NCBI GenBank assembly: GCA_028673005.1
Contig: CM054112.1
Span: 28,126,124 to 28,190,123, forward strand
Reading direction: 5' to 3'
Source: Tanypteryx hageni
Taxonomy: Eukaryota > Arthropoda > Insecta > Odonata > Petaluridae
Length of the DNA stretch: 64,000 nucleotides
In this document: piece after piece, positions 11,130-22,985 of the stretch
Position numbering within the stretch: position 1 is the first letter of the stretch
How the letters are laid out: each line of letters opens with the position of its first letter
The notes under the pieces: model-generated
The model's database searches: none
The model's input: only the letters and a program-made list of their open reading frames with translations
Told to the model about the DNA's origin: nothing
Translations under genes and position numbers: made by a program

Positions 11130-12085
11130 AGTTTTCAACTTCAGCTCCTTTTTCTTGGTGAAACACCAGTAAACAACCAATTTTTCACAGAGGTAAGTCG
11201 CAGTTTCTGTACTTCCAACTTGTTTGGATTCCTCTTCCAGAAGGAGCATGTCTTTTTTGTTACTGCAGATTGCACACACCTTTTTCCTACCTTTGATTTT
11301 GACTAACTTATGTAAATTTTGGGGAAATTGTTAGTTGTTATGCTTCTCTTGCAACTTACGCACTTTCTCGATGAGAAATTTCCAATAATCTGCCTATATA
11401 ACGCCTTCCTGAATTTTTTTTGGTGTTACTGTCTGGATGTTGTTGGTAGGTTAGATTCATTGAACAAGATGCAACTATTTACAATTGCAGTGTTCAGTAC
11501 AAAGCCAAATAGATACTTCCACCACTTTTTTGTTTTCCTGCCTAACGAATAGTAACTTCGTCTCTGGTCTGCTCTGTCAACTCCACCCATGAATTGTGTA
11601 TATTGAGCAATAGCTAAAGGACATGAAATAAGAAGCTGTTCATTTCCTTTGCCAGTTTTTCTTGGCACTTGCACAGTCTCTCTTGGATCACAATTCGTCG
11701 AAAGCATGCAAATGTCTCTGTTGTCGTACCACGCTGTAGCTGCAGCACCATTCGACTGAAAATTTTTGTTCTCATCTCTCTTTAGCTTCAATGATTTTGT
11801 GTCTTTCAAAATCTTGGGCCATTCTTTGTGATTGGAGAGGGGCAGCAGCGCGCGCGTAAGTGTTGTTATCCAAAAGCAAGTTGCACGCTTCAGAAAAAGC
11901 TATTGAAATATGCATGATAATTTAATCCCAAGAAACTGTCTAGTAAATTCGTCACAAACTGACTTCTGAGGAGCATGGTTTTTATTTCTGGGATCCTTTT
12001 CCCCTAAATATACTTTTCCTCGGAGAACATAACCATACAGACTAGCAAGTACCCAAATCTTGAACCCCCATTTTGTCGGCTTAAC
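11130..12085 (-). pseudogene. piggyBac (PGBD-like) transposase remnant
   Basis: On the - strand, from 12085 down: KPTKWGFKIWVLAS and YGYVLRGKVYLG, the conserved core preceding the catalytic Asp region. Then 11809-11426 encodes a ~127-residue block with the family signature GGVDRADQRRSYY and RKTKKWWKYLFGFVLN. Past a stop at 11426, a Cys-containing tail (VCAIC...) resembles the C-terminal zinc-binding region of piggyBac transposases. Stops between the pieces and loss of the N-terminal half make it inactive. It is cut at 12086 by the IS630/Tc1-type element. The missing N-terminal part is not recognisable beyond 13797. Confidence 0.85.
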
Positions 12086-12087
12086 TA

Positions 12088-13795
12088 CAGGGTGTCTGGT
12101 GACTTTATGTCATAACTTGGGGATCTTATTCCTTAAGTGATTTTGAATAAAAAATGTCATGTAAACATGGGTCTGATTCTCATTTGTTACTGAGCTACGG
12201 GCAATTGAAATTATCTCATACTTTGATTTGTACAACTTAATGGCTGAAAAAATGCATTGTTTAAATAATTATTCTTATACATTGTTAATTGTTGAAAATG
12301 TATTATTTAAATAATCATTCATTTACATTGATACTTAATCCATTGATACAACAATTGTTCAAAATGGCTGCCTTCAGCATGGATGCACAATTTGACCTGT
12401 TAGCGTAGGTAACATGAAACCACGAAGAACTGCAGCATTATTAATGTGCCTCACAGCATCGAAAATTTGCTGAAGAAGTTCTTCCCTCATGCTCACTTTC
12501 GCTTCATACACTATGTTTTTCATTTGTCCCCACGCATGGAAATCCAACGGAGTGAGATCCGGAGACCTCGGTGACCAATCCTGCGCACCGCCATGACCGA
12601 TCCATCGGTTAGGGAACTTCTTGTTAAGATACAACATACCGTTCCTACTAAAAGGGTTCCCCGTCATGCTGGTAGTACATCTGAAGTCGTGTTTACAGAG
12701 AAAGGTCTTATAAGAGACCCGGCATTTTATTTTCCATAACATCAGCATAAATGGCACCTGTCAGACGTGGTGGGAAGAAGTACGGTCCAACCAGCTGGTT
12801 CCCAATGACACAACACCACACGTATAGAGAAAAACGAAGTTGGAAGTTGCTTCCAACTCTTCCATGAGGATTTTTGCTAGCCCATAAATGGTAGTTTCTC
12901 GTGTTGTTTATTCCATCACGAGTAAACTGTGCCTCGTCCGTGAACAAGATGTAACGGTTCGGGCAGGGGTGTGCATTTAGCCAACGGCAGAATTCCAACC
13001 ACCTGGCCATATCTCCTGGTTGAAGATGCTGAACTTGCTGGATATGGTATGGATAAAGTCCCTCATCATGTAATGTTTGCCAGACTCTCATTCGTGGATC
13101 ATTGAGGCAGGCGAACATTCTTCATGTACTAAGAAGTGGACTTTGCTGAACCATTTGAATAATGTTTTCCACCTCATCCTCATTAACTTGTACTGGATGT
13201 TAAGCTCTCAAACACACACATGGAAATGAGCCATTTTCTCGTAAATGTCTGTGAACTTGAATAAAAGTATGTCGATCTGGTGTTCTTCTTTGTGGAAATC
13301 TTCGTCGATATTCATAAACGGCAGCAATGGAGTTTCCATCACAAAACCCATACACGAAGTACATATCCGCATACTCTTCATTTGAAAATGTAAACGGCAC
13401 TATTGAAAGTTAATGATACCACACGTGTCACAGCGCACTACACTGAATGCTAGCTTATGTTCTACTGACATGCTGCCTGCGAGCTTGCAAATTACGTCTA
13501 CGTCTGTTGTGCAAGCATCATGCTTCTCATTGTTGTAACAGTGGATTAAGTATAAATGTAAATCAATGATTATTTAAAGAATACATTTTTCAACAGTTAA
13601 CAATGTATAAGAATAATTATTTAAACAATGCATTTTTTCAGTCATTAAGTTGTACAAATCAAAGTACGAGATAATTTCAATTACCCGTAGCTCTGTAACA
13701 AATGAGAATCGGACCCATGTGCATATGACATTTTTTACTCAAAATCACGTAAGGAATAAGATTCAGAAGTTATGACAAAGTCACCGGACGCCCTG
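12088..13795 (-). mobile_element. IS630/Tc1-type element with ~260-bp TIRs
   Basis: A 1,708-bp element flanked by TA at 12086-12087 and 13796-13797. The TIRs begin cagggtgtctggtgacttt and, reverse complemented at the other end, cagggcgtccggtgacttt. They stay similar for about 260 bp (to ~12350 and from ~13527). Unusually long TIRs for this superfamily. The element lies inside the piggyBac remnant within intron 10787-16027. Confidence 0.9.
12374..13400 (-). pseudogene. IS630/Tc1-type transposase, frameshifted
   Basis: Three - strand frames make up one transposase: 13400-13200 (N-terminal [21 protein letters not shown]), 13118-12708 (RYILFTDEAQFTRDG with the first catalytic Asp) and 12757-12374 (WSPRSPDLTPLDFHAWG with the third acidic/Asp motif). 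Frame changes near 13190 and ~12740 and loss of a clear second Asp (normally a DG.P.H block) indicate inactivity. It encodes the enzyme for the long-TIR element around it. Confidence 0.8.
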
Positions 13796-13959
13796 TATAA
13801 TAATAAAAGAAGCTATCTGTGACAGTCATAACTCTTCAGAAAATAAACGTAGGTGCTTCAAAATTTGGCAGCAGCTTTAGGTTGATCCTGATAGTTGCAG
13901 TGTCAAAAATAATTCAAATCGGCCTACGTGGGCTCGAGGGTCCCCATTGTTGGTCCAAA

Positions 13960-15108
13960 TGTCGGTTTTTTTTATTATATCTCAGCAATTAATTGACCGA
14001 TTTTGATGAATTCTCCACTAATATCAATGTTTTGACGAGAATCATTTTCGAGCCTAAAATGAATAAAATCAGTCTATGGGGTCAAGGATCATAATGTAAG
14101 GGCCAATCCAAATTTCACGATTTCAAGGGGTCCTCATGGAACGTTCGGTCCAAATTTCAGCGATGTCCGTCTGTCTGTATGCATATATCAGGGAAGAACT
14201 GGCTGAACCGATTTCAACCAAATTTGGTAGGTGCATAGAATCTTCACATAAATACATGACCAAAATGACATATTTGGACCAGATCAACAGAGCAGGGGTG
14301 CCATAATTGCAAATTAAAACTTTTCGGTAGTTATGCTTTTGGAAGGAATTGGCCAAACTGATTTCAACCAAATTCGGTACATAAAATCTTCACATAAATT
14401 CATAACAAATGACGTATTTGAACCGGATCGACTGAGCAGGGGTGCCACAATTGCAAAATAAATCATTTTGGTAATTATGCTTTTGGAAGGAATTGGTTGA
14501 ACCTAATTCAACCAAATTTGGTACATAGAATTTTCACATAAATTCATGAACAAAATGACATATTTCGACCCGATTAACTAGGTAGCGGTGCCACAATTGC
14601 AAAGTTAAACTTTTCGGTAATTATGAATTTGGAAGGAATTGGCCAAACCAATTTCAACAAAATTTTGTATAAAGGAGTTATGCAACACAAGAAAACAGAA
14701 ATCAAGATTTTTAGGATAGATATAGAAAGCAGAGCTGCCACAATAAAAGTAATAAAAAATTTCTTTTTACACGTGTTTGTGTTGAACATTCCTCGTCGAT
14801 TTTAACCAAATTATAATATTTATTGTGTACACATATATATAAAACCATAATAGCATATTTGGACAGGATCAACTAAACAGAGGTGCCACAATTACAAATT
14901 AAACTCTTTCAGTATCTATGGATTTGGAAGGAATTGGCTCAACAGATGTCAACTGAATTTTATATACATGATTTTTACAAAATACCATAATGAAATCAAG
15001 ATTTTTAAAGTGGAGCTTAAGAGCAGGGCTATTACAATTAATAAATAATAAAAATCGTTTGCAACTTAAAAGAAAACTTTCCCAAGCAAAGCTGGGCATG
15101 CCAGCTAG
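13960..15108 (+). mobile_element. Helitron-like 3' part with internal tandem repeats
   Basis: A ~145-bp unit containing aaggaattggc...aaccaaattggtac and '...gcaggggtgccacaattgc' repeats about six times between ~14190 and 15000 with many differences. The right end has the hairpin cccaagcaaagctgggc followed by atgccagCTAG|T (CTAG at 15105-15108). This is the hairpin plus CTRR terminus that defines Helitron 3' ends, inserted before T. No Rep/helicase coding, so a non-autonomous or 5'-truncated copy. Confidence 0.65.
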
Positions 15109-15305
15109 TTTTTAATATATTGTTTTATATGATGATGCCCTTTGAAAGCTCATCGACTGTTAACTCTCAACCTGGTCTGTATTTTTCATGAAATTCGTCA
15201 ATAATATCTAACATAGGCCTAACTTTTTAAAGCATATCATATCCTTTATTGCCCAGTTTTTTCTCCCCCTGAATATCACTTACATGAAAGTATTTCATTA
15301 TTTGT

Positions 15306-15584
15306 TTATAACACTTCATTATCACTTGAATGACTAAAATCACTGTCAAAAGAAGACTCAGAATCACTCAAGTAGCTCTTATGCATCCCCTCTTTGATAA
15401 CGCTCCTACTAAGACCAGCCATAGTCACAAACTGACAGCCATCCAAAAATGCTTGAGATGACTGTTTACGAAGTGTACAAACAAACTTCTCAAAAACAAG
15501 GGTCTCATAGCTCTTGGCGATGTTTGGGCATTCTCGGGTGATTAAGATCAAAGCACCGATTATGTGCCTGGTGCTTTTGGGCAC
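15306..15584 (-). pseudogene. Short Ser/Asp-rich open frame, origin unknown
   Basis: A 92-residue frame ends in an acidic serine-rich tail (SDSESSFDSDFSHSSDNE) and is not recognised with confidence. The tail resembles the acidic N-terminal segments of piggyBac proteins, but the rest does not settle this. No promoter or splice context; likely transposon debris within the intron. Confidence 0.2.
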
Positions 15585-15620
15585 TTGGGATCGGAGAGGG
15601 TTAATCCTATAGCATTGAGT

Positions 15621-15720
15621 ATAATTAAAATGAAAGAAAGTAAGAAACAGTAAAAAATCCCACTTTATTTTACTGTACTTTTTTTACTAAGTTATTCTTA
15701 CTTTCTTTCATTTTAATTAT
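15621..15720. repeat. Perfect-arm hairpin
   Basis: Inverted arms ataattaaaatgaaagaaag... (15621-15646) and its reverse complement (15695-15720) enclose a ~48-bp loop. The loop itself contains a smaller inverted match (acagtaaaa / ttttactgt). Probably a foldback MITE. Confidence 0.7.
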
Positions 15721-16027
15721 GCAATTCCACAAAGTAACAGCAGAACAAATAAGTTTTGTTGTGTTGAGTATAAACTTAGTTCATAGCATTAATTTAATAT
15801 TGCCTAACAATTTTTAATAAATGAACATTTTTACATTTATATTTTTTACATTTAAAAAAATGCAATTTAGAAAAAGTAAATTGATCATTATTTTGAATGT
15901 GTTATTTAAAATTTGTGTAGGTAGCAATTGACACAAATGACCTCACTACTGTTGTGATTGTACAAAATTGACAAAACTGATCAAGGGGCCATTCATTAAT
16001 ATAATGTTGCTATTTCTCCTTCCACAG

Positions 16028-16284
16028 AGGAAAGAGTTACCCTTACATGTTCGTCACTTAGGGCCAATGCCATGGCCACACCTGACCAGAATCCAAGAGT
16101 CTAAAACATCTCCTGGATTCACCAGTCCAGGAGTGTTGCCATGGCTTCCAATGGCAACTGCTTCGGCCATGGACTTGGGACCGATACTCTTGTCCACCAT
16201 GTCCCATCTCCGTGCAACAGCTCCATCCATCTACATGAGTGGTGTGTGGAAAAATGGACGATATTTGCCTGGCTTCACTATAAG
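16028..16284 (+). CDS. SLC3A2/CD98hc-like heavy chain, internal exon 2
   Basis: Acceptor ctccttccacag|AGG at 16028 continues phase 0 from the previous exon. The donor ATAAG|GTTAGT at 16285 leaves two bases (AG) that join G of the next exon to make Arg. The 85 codons contain LGPMPWPHLTRIQESKTSPGF and VLPWLPMA, matching the M.W....N.GFS....WLP block of GH13-type domains, then MSHLRATAPSIYMSGVWKNG, the last helix leading into domain C. Position and phase make it the direct continuation of 10310-10786. The acceptor could be two bases later, but only 16028 keeps the frame. Confidence 0.85.
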
Positions 16285-16559
16285 GTTAGTTTATGTTGAG
16301 ATATAGCATGAGCTAAAAAAAATTGGATAAAGGAAAGGTGCATTCAGTCCTAGTTGCTATGAATCCAATGTTTATCAATTGAATATTATATCATTGCAAT
16401 AGACATAAATTGTTATTTGGATTATTAGAAACTTATTTGTAATTAAACAATGCATTAAACATCAAAAAGTAAGATAGTAAATAGAAAATTTAAATACTAG
16501 CATAATTGCCCATCAAATGTGACAGGCATGCATGGGTTAAGTATTAAATGTAAGGCACA

Positions 16560-16985
16560 TCCCATTCTTCCTCCTTTTCTCTCTTCCGCTCTCCCATTCT
16601 TCCTCCCTCTCTCCTCTGGAAAAATAGACTTCCTAGTCTCAATCTTGCCCTAATTAAGACCACTATCTATTTCTCTCTCTTCCACATTATTTCTCCCTTC
16701 CTCTCTCCCTCTCCTTCTCTGGAAAAATAGACTTTCTAGTCTCAATCTAGCCTTAATAAAGACCACTATCTGTCTATCTATCTCTCCTTACTTCTGTCTC
16801 CCTTCCTTTCTCATCCTTTATCTCTCTCTTCGTCACATTCTCTACCTTTCCCCCTCTCTCCTTCTCTGGAAAAATAGACTTCCTAGTCTCAATCTTGCTC
16901 TAATAAAGAACATTATCTATCTCCCTCCTTCTGTCTCCCTCCCTCTCTTTCTCCTTTCTTTCTTCCTCGCTCCTCTCATATTAAA
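16560..16985 (+). repeat. CT-rich tandem repeat
   Basis: Three copies of a unit starting ctctggaaaaatagac, then 'cctagtctcaatc', then 'aagaccactatct', begin near 16614, 16717 and 16864. They are separated by variable pyrimidine-rich tracts (ctctctccctcc...). It lies shortly after the donor of exon 16028-16284. Period is irregular (~104 and ~147 bp). Confidence 0.75.
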
Positions 16986-17276
16986 GCATTCAAAGCACTT
17001 TCCTTATGTATATCATATAAGGATTGAGATAATACAATCTCGAGGTTTAACATATTATTAAAAAGCTTAAATTTTTCCAATAAATATTATTTAAACATAT
17101 AACTTGAGCAATTTCAAAATCATGATGATAAGAATTTCAATCTTCTACCTAGTCGGGAAATTTGTCAACTCACGTTAAAAGATCATGACAGTTGAGCATT
17201 AATCATGTTAATAAGATCATGATCCAGCTTCAGATTTCTCTCAATACAAACCAATGCAGTGTTCCAGCAGATGGAC

Positions 17277-17400
17277 AGAATTAGGATATTATATACAGTG
17301 CTGTCTCGATAGTTCGAGGTGAATGGAACCGAGGTCGCCTCCATTTACCAAAGAGCTCAGACTAAACGGAATATATCCTCCCCAAAAAAAGAAAATTTAC
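17277..17400. mobile_element. Tigger-like terminal fragment
   Basis: Text from cagtgctgtctcgatagttc through the following ~70 bp has the style of a Tigger/pogo terminus. No partner end was found. Possibly related to the Tigger remnant at 19176-19745. Confidence 0.35.
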
Positions 17401-17442
17401 AATGTGTATGATTTTATTAATAATAGTAGTATATTGTACATA

Positions 17443-18915
17443 CAGTAAAACCCCATGTTTACATTGTCAGAATGTACGTTTTCCCGCTATTTACAACATT
17501 TTATATGGGTCCCATCAATTTTCCTATGATTCCAATGTAAGTAAAACCCTGTATTTACATTATTTCATTTTAAGTTTTCCCACTATTTGCATCATTTTAC
17601 GTTAGAATTTCCAATTTTTCAAGCAATTTAGCATGTGATTCCCAATAGTTTTAAACATTTATCGGCTTAGCTTTGCAAAAAATCCTAACTCTTTTGGGAA
17701 AAGATTTCGAAAATGTCGGCAGAGTAGGATCAGCGCCCCTAGAGGCAGATATGTAAACTCTTTCTTTTGGAAACAGCATCGCCGCACTCATGTTAACGGA
17801 TGCTATTTAGGAACAGCGTACTTAGAGACAGAAATATGAACTCTTTTGGGTGAAAACTTCAAAACCTCATACGTAAATCACACTAGCAGAGCATAAACAG
17901 CGCACCTAGATACAGAAATACAGTCAGTCCTCGACTTAAGACTTACAACGCTCCAGACTTATGACATTTACAAATTTAGGAACACACTCCGGACTTAAGG
18001 TGCCACTCCACACTCAAGTCATTGTCTCCTTAAATCCCTTCTACACGAGTTATTAGATTTTGGACAACGAAATACATTCAAAGTGATTCCGAGCGTAATA
18101 AAAACTAGAGGTAGAAGGGAAGGAAGTAGTATCAGTAAAACGTATTTTAAGCACATAGGGTAATTTATATTTCTGCAGCTTAAGGGTTTAATCCCTAAGA
18201 AAACGGTGATTACATAACTGTGAAACTATGATTACGAAATTGTTATTTTTGTTTTTCGACTTATGAGTCAATTAGTACAACAAATAAATACACAAATGTT
18301 ATTAAGTATAATTTTTTAGATCAAATTGTTCTGCCATGGGTAAGTGCCACATTTCTTGCAGAGATGAATGGTTGATAGCACATACAAAAAACAGACTGGA
18401 AGCTGTGAAGACATCTTATTTCTGGTGCAATGCACTTAAAAGGAAGTTAACTTATTGAAAAAAATCCTTTAATAGAAACCTCTAGTATGAGGCACATTAA
18501 AAAATGAGAAAGCCATTGATGATTGTGTTTAAAGGCTGGGCCAGTGGCATAGCTATGTTCTCTTTCATCCAGAGGCAAGTCACAGAGATGCGACCCCCAC
18601 CCTTTGCTCCCTGTACAATTTTCCAGACAAATGTAATGGAAACCCAAGCATACTATACTAGCATTTTAATTCGGCATATATTTTATTATTATTATTATAA
18701 AAAAGTGTTCTGGTTAAGTAAATGAATAAATAGATATAGTCTTTATAAACTTTGCTCTTTTAACACTGATTTTATTCTTAGTATTACTTTAACAAATGAG
18801 AGAATTTAAAAGTAAAATCAGTTTACCTATTTTTCCTTTTCCCTCAATTTGCACTTTCCCACAATTTACACTTTTCCCTAAGTCCCTAGAAAAATGTAAA
18901 TAAGGGGTTTTACTG
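17443..18915. mobile_element. Pogo-like non-autonomous element with TA site
   Basis: The left end cagtaaaaccccatgtttac and the right end, reverse complemented, cagtaaaaccccttatttac form TIRs. TA occurs outside both (17441-17442, 18916-18917). The interior is non-coding, contains other repeat fragments (a deteriorated TIR-like 'tcctcgacttaagactt' piece near 17930) and a nested hAT-MITE piece at 18549. Confidence 0.7.
18549..18690 (-). repeat. Reverse, truncated copy of the 1570-1834 MITE
   Basis: From cagtggcatagctatg on, the text runs parallel to the reverse complement of 1834 down to ~1685, including aagcatactatactagcatttt... with few mismatches. Nested in the pogo-like element. Confidence 0.75.
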
Positions 18916-19175
18916 TATTTACTTACATTAGAAAAAAATCAAAAAGCTTCCTTCTAATTTAACGTGCAATAAAAATTTAAAACTTGTTTGCTTTTGAAAT
19001 TGTGATCGCTTCTTTGCTGCAGAACATCAGTTGGTGTTGCTTCTTCCTGCTGTTCTATTTAGCATAGTGCTATCTCAATGGCAGCTAGCCCTTTAGTATG
19101 ATGCACCCTGACTTCTTTGATGTCATCTAGTTCACCTTCTTCACTGTTTTCAGTGTCTGCTTATTTGTTCACCAT

Positions 19176-19745
19176 CTAAATTATGGAATCGTTTGTGATT
19201 TCATATTGTTCATCTTGGTCAAACCATTCTCTTAAGATATTCTCATTGGAATGTTCACATCCTAGCAGTTGTTGGATAAGGTTGGTCAAGTTCCCACACT
19301 CGTTGTCTTCTGCCATCTCATCCTGAACTTCAGTGTTCGTCATCAGTTTTCTCCATGGCTTTACTAGAGTTTCAGACGACAATTGGGACCATGATTCAGT
19401 TATCCAATGTATAACATCCTTCACATTAATCTTATTCAAGTAGCTGATAATACTGTCTTCATTCGCTGTTGCTTCAAGTAACGATTGTAAAAACTTTTGT
19501 CGATATTTTCTTTTTAAACACTCCAAAACACTCTGGTCCATCGGTTGTACCAAACTAGTGAAATTAGGGGATAAGAACAGAGCACACATACCGTCACTAA
19601 TAAATTCTTCTTCATCTGGATGGGAAGGTGCATTGTCAAGTATCAATAGAGCCTTAACAAGGAAGATTTCTCTCTTTTAAAAATTTCTGTTTTTGGGGCG
19701 AATTCTTCAAAAAACCACCGTTTGTTGGCTGGCCAGAGAAAATGC
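19176..19745 (-). pseudogene. Tigger/Jerky transposase remnant (DDE C-terminal half)
   Basis: On the - strand, KHFLWPANKRWFFEEF-like text (~19745-19690) leads, through a frameshift near 19650, into a 156-residue frame with LDNAPSHPDEEEF (catalytic Asp region), NFTSLVQPMDQSVLECLKRKYR and a long helical C-terminal tail. LVQPMDQ is the Tigger/Jerky signature. The HTH half is absent. In sequence it is distinct from the other Tigger remnants here, so it represents a separate insertion. Confidence 0.8.
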
Positions 19746-20218
19746 TTAACTGCAGCGTATTTATATATATATTCCTTATGGAACAATATTGTAGTAAAAG
19801 CAATCCCTAAAGTTTTGCAATTTTAAGAATATTATACTTTTTCCATTGTGGGTTACTATTAGAGTTGGGGACTGGGAGTTTTTTCTGTCACAGTGACAAA
19901 CAAAACTTGTGACTCGTACCTGTTACTTGAGTCACCAGTGACTTTTTCATTGCATTAACCTTGTGCTGGTGGAGATGGTGACAGCCGTAATGCCATCAAA
20001 CCAAGTATCGGCCGATAATGAGTACTTACTTGATAGCCTGGTGGTAGGTAATATTTATTAAAACAGTGACTAGTGAAGTAGTGAGCAAGAAAATTAGAAA
20101 AATTTAAATTGTAGAAAATTAGGTATATTTCAGATAATAATTATATAATATATTATAAAAACATTTTTTAAGGAACACAACATGGTACCACAAGAATTAT
20201 ATTATGTACCTATATATA

Positions 20219-20285
20219 CAGGTACTCCCCTACTTATGAACAGGAAGACCTGGTTGTAAGTTGAATTGGTCGTAAGTCGGAAATC
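20219..20285. mobile_element. Tigger-type terminus
   Basis: Starts caggtactcccctacttatg and continues with 'gtaagtcgg'-type text, matching the MITE ends at 898 and 1367. The partner end was not identified with certainty; the terminus at ~22600 has a different sequence (caggtaaccctcagtttgca). Confidence 0.45.
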
Positions 20286-20964
20286 GTATACATTGTATAA
20301 CATGGCTAGGTAATCAACCCCTAACCGCTACGATACTGAGTGTTGTCATGATGTTATAACTTAGTATCTGTTAAATTTACGTTCAACCACGTAAATTGTT
20401 ACAACATAAACAACAAACAATTGTGCAACGCTTATAACTCATAAAATGAAGGATTGCCTCAAACATAAAAAAGAATACTAAAACTATTTATTGAAGATTT
20501 AACATTTCAAATGTTTATGAAGTCATTCAAACATCGTAAAACAGAAAGAAAAACAATCCAAACAAGTCTTGAAACCAGCAGAAGAAACAACTGCCATCTG
20601 TCGATTGTTAATCCAAATGAACATCATGGTCGAAGTAGTGGTTTCGATTAATTTCGGTCAAGCGTCCGCATCTCCGTAGGTAATCAGCTCGCACGACGTC
20701 ACGAACAGCCTGAAATGCGTAGCATCTAAAATCATTAAAAATCAAATTTTAACAGAAAAATACTTCACATACATATTAATAACAAATTTAAAAAGCTTTT
20801 TGTTTATAATGGTATTTACCTTATATCGTCTTAATAGTTTGCATATGTAGATGGTCACTTTCAAAGATTGGATGGTAATTTTAATTAGAAGGAAGAAGAA
20901 CTTCAGTTGGGGGAGCACACTGGGAGAATATCGTTTTCATTCTCAATTCCAGCAGATGTGGAAG

Positions 20965-21165
20965 TAGGGATATGAAAAAAGTATCGATACTTTACTCATA
21001 TCGGTAATTTCCTTTCGATACCAAGTACTTTTGTACTCGATTCTTTTCTTTCGATTTTCTAGTGACATCGGCACTTTCGGCCCGATACTTTTGTGGTATC
21101 GATACTTTTCATTCGATACATCATATGATTACGGTATCGATACTTTCGTTTCGATATCGTATCCT
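20965..21165. repeat. TATCGATA-rich repeat
   Basis: Three exact TATCGATA octamers (20982-20989, 21097-21104, 21135-21142), each followed by cttt, within a 200-bp block of related GATAC...TTTCG text. Probably part of a MITE. Confidence 0.6.
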
Positions 21166-21940
21166 TATGTGGAAGGTATTGGGGATATGGGCTGCATTGG
21201 AGAGGCAGGCTTTGTAGGAGCTTTTTTAAAAAAATATCTAACCGAGACTGCACAGTCTTTTTTGTTATAAATTTCTTTATAACATGAAAGTGCTTCCTGG
21301 ATCATTCTCTCCACTTTGGTGAATCGTGCCACATTTGAATCCATACTTTCAATCTTATGAAGGCTTTCATTAAATTTGCTGAAGGCTAGGGCTAAATTAT
21401 TTGCTGAGAATGTTTTTGGAGATACAATTCCACATTCTTCTTCTTCCTTCAGCTTCTCTACTTCAGCTACCTTCGCAGCTTCTAAATCCATCAAGTCTTC
21501 ATTCGTTAATTCTTCATCACCAGCCTCAAGGAGTTGATCTATGTCTTCATTGTCAACTTCTAAGTCCAACTCTTTTGCCATAAACACAATTTCGTCGCTA
21601 ATATTTTCAATGCACTCTCTTCCTCAAAGCCCTTAAAATCGTTTACATACCTTTCAAGCACTTTTTTCCATATACTGTTCAGTCACTTCATCCCATCCAG
21701 CAGCATGCAGTAAATTATACCCTTTCCAAAATTCTTTTAATGATTGTTTATCGTTGTCCGTTGCAGCTATAGCCATCGCAAAAGTGTTTCGAAGATAGTA
21801 TGCTTTCAAAATTGCAATTGCTCCCTGATCCATTGGTTGGATCAGAGATGTTGTATTGGGAGGCATAAAAACAACTTTCACATTTGGGTGCAGATCATTT
21901 AAATGCTGGGGATGTCTGGGAGCATTATCTATATATATCT
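21165..21940 (-). pseudogene. Tigger transposase remnant
   Basis: From ~21940 down the - strand: IDNAPRHPQHL, then a frame with MPPNTTSLIQPMDQGAIAILKAYYLR, the DDE core of Tigger transposases. After a break near 21654, a 140-residue acidic, helical tail follows (21587-21165). N-terminal DNA-binding domains are absent. The tail runs up to the TATCGATA repeat. Confidence 0.75.
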
Positions 21941-21954
21941 ATATTATTAACGCT

Positions 21955-22334
21955 GCTGCAGGCAGGCGTTAGTTCTCTGACGAAGTTCCTGGTTGAGGAT
22001 CATCACGTTTTTTGAGGAAAGCATGCAGTGTTGACTGTCATGATTTCCTCTTCCTTTCTTTCACAATCTCATAATAAGTGCACATGGATGCCATGACACT
22101 CCTCTTCACTGTGGCACTCCGCTCCCAGTCATGGTCAATCTCGCAGAGCTCTTCAGTGAGGTTCTCCATGACTGAAAGGATGTGGCACAGATCGCTTGTC
22201 TTCATTTCTCTTATAGGAAGCTCTTCATCCTCTCTTACCTCCTCCTGTTGGCTTAGTTGTGTGGACAAGGAGCCATTTTGACTTTGTCCTAGCAAATTAT
22301 GAGAGGCGTCATATATGCATTTGTGGAGTGACAC
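21955..22334 (-). pseudogene. Second Tigger fragment (C-terminal tail)
   Basis: The frame 22334-22038 continues after a stop as STLHAFLKKRDDPQPGTSS, a typical C-terminal sequence of Tigger/Jerky transposases. It lies close to a terminus-like sequence at ~22600 (reverse complement caggtaaccctcagtttgca). I infer an internally deleted Tigger element whose C-terminal tail is left next to its end. Confidence 0.55.
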
Positions 22335-22829
22335 AATTTCTATTTAGCCTTTTCTTCGTCGCAAGTAAATTTCTCACTCATTTTTCTTAATATAAATCAC
22401 TTCTATCAATGCAAATGTGCACCGGTCGCAACAGTGGCTCCAGGCTGACTGCTCAAGGCAGTAGTCACTGCAGCCGAGGTCAGCAACCTAGAGCGACGAA
22501 CAAATTTTGAAAATTTGAATTCTTTTTAAATTTAAATATCATAATCGGCGTTATTGTGAATCGGCGCAATTGGGACCGGTGCAAACTGAGGGTTACCTGT
22601 ACTTGAATATAGAAAATATTTAGTTAAGCAGTAAGTTACTGCTTAACTTCCTAAATTTGTAAATATATTTTGAGTAACAAATAGCATGTTCGGTGATGTC
22701 ATATTAAGCCTCTCAAGAAATGTAGGCGATAGGAAAAATGCGTGATTAAGTGGACACACAAAGAATCCATGGGTAAACAAGACGGTCCTTGTGACCCCAA
22801 GAACTTTCATAAAAATCCAAGAACACAAG

Positions 22830-22985
22830 GCATGAGTTGTAATGTGGTAGCCCCACTATGCTACCCAGGCAATGTTGCCAATCTAGCAAATTTTTAGCTA
22901 GATCTAGCGACTTTGGGTTCAAACTAGTGCTTAAAAAAGGTCACAGCGACTACCTACGAATCTAGCGAATCGATTTAACAGTCTA
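22830..22985 (+). repeat. Unclassified dispersed repeat, copy 1
   Basis: Shares an order of short blocks (gttgtaatgtg, ccaatgttg, tttttagc, gactttgg, cacagcgactacct, aatctagc) with the reverse complement of 39130-39290. Not recognised as a named family. Confidence 0.55.

Noticed and set aside
16560..16985. Possible CRISPR-like array from regularly recurring 'ctctggaaaaatagac' blocks
   Set aside because: Spacing is irregular, spacers are pyrimidine-rich and related to each other, and the genome is eukaryotic; it is a simple tandem repeat.
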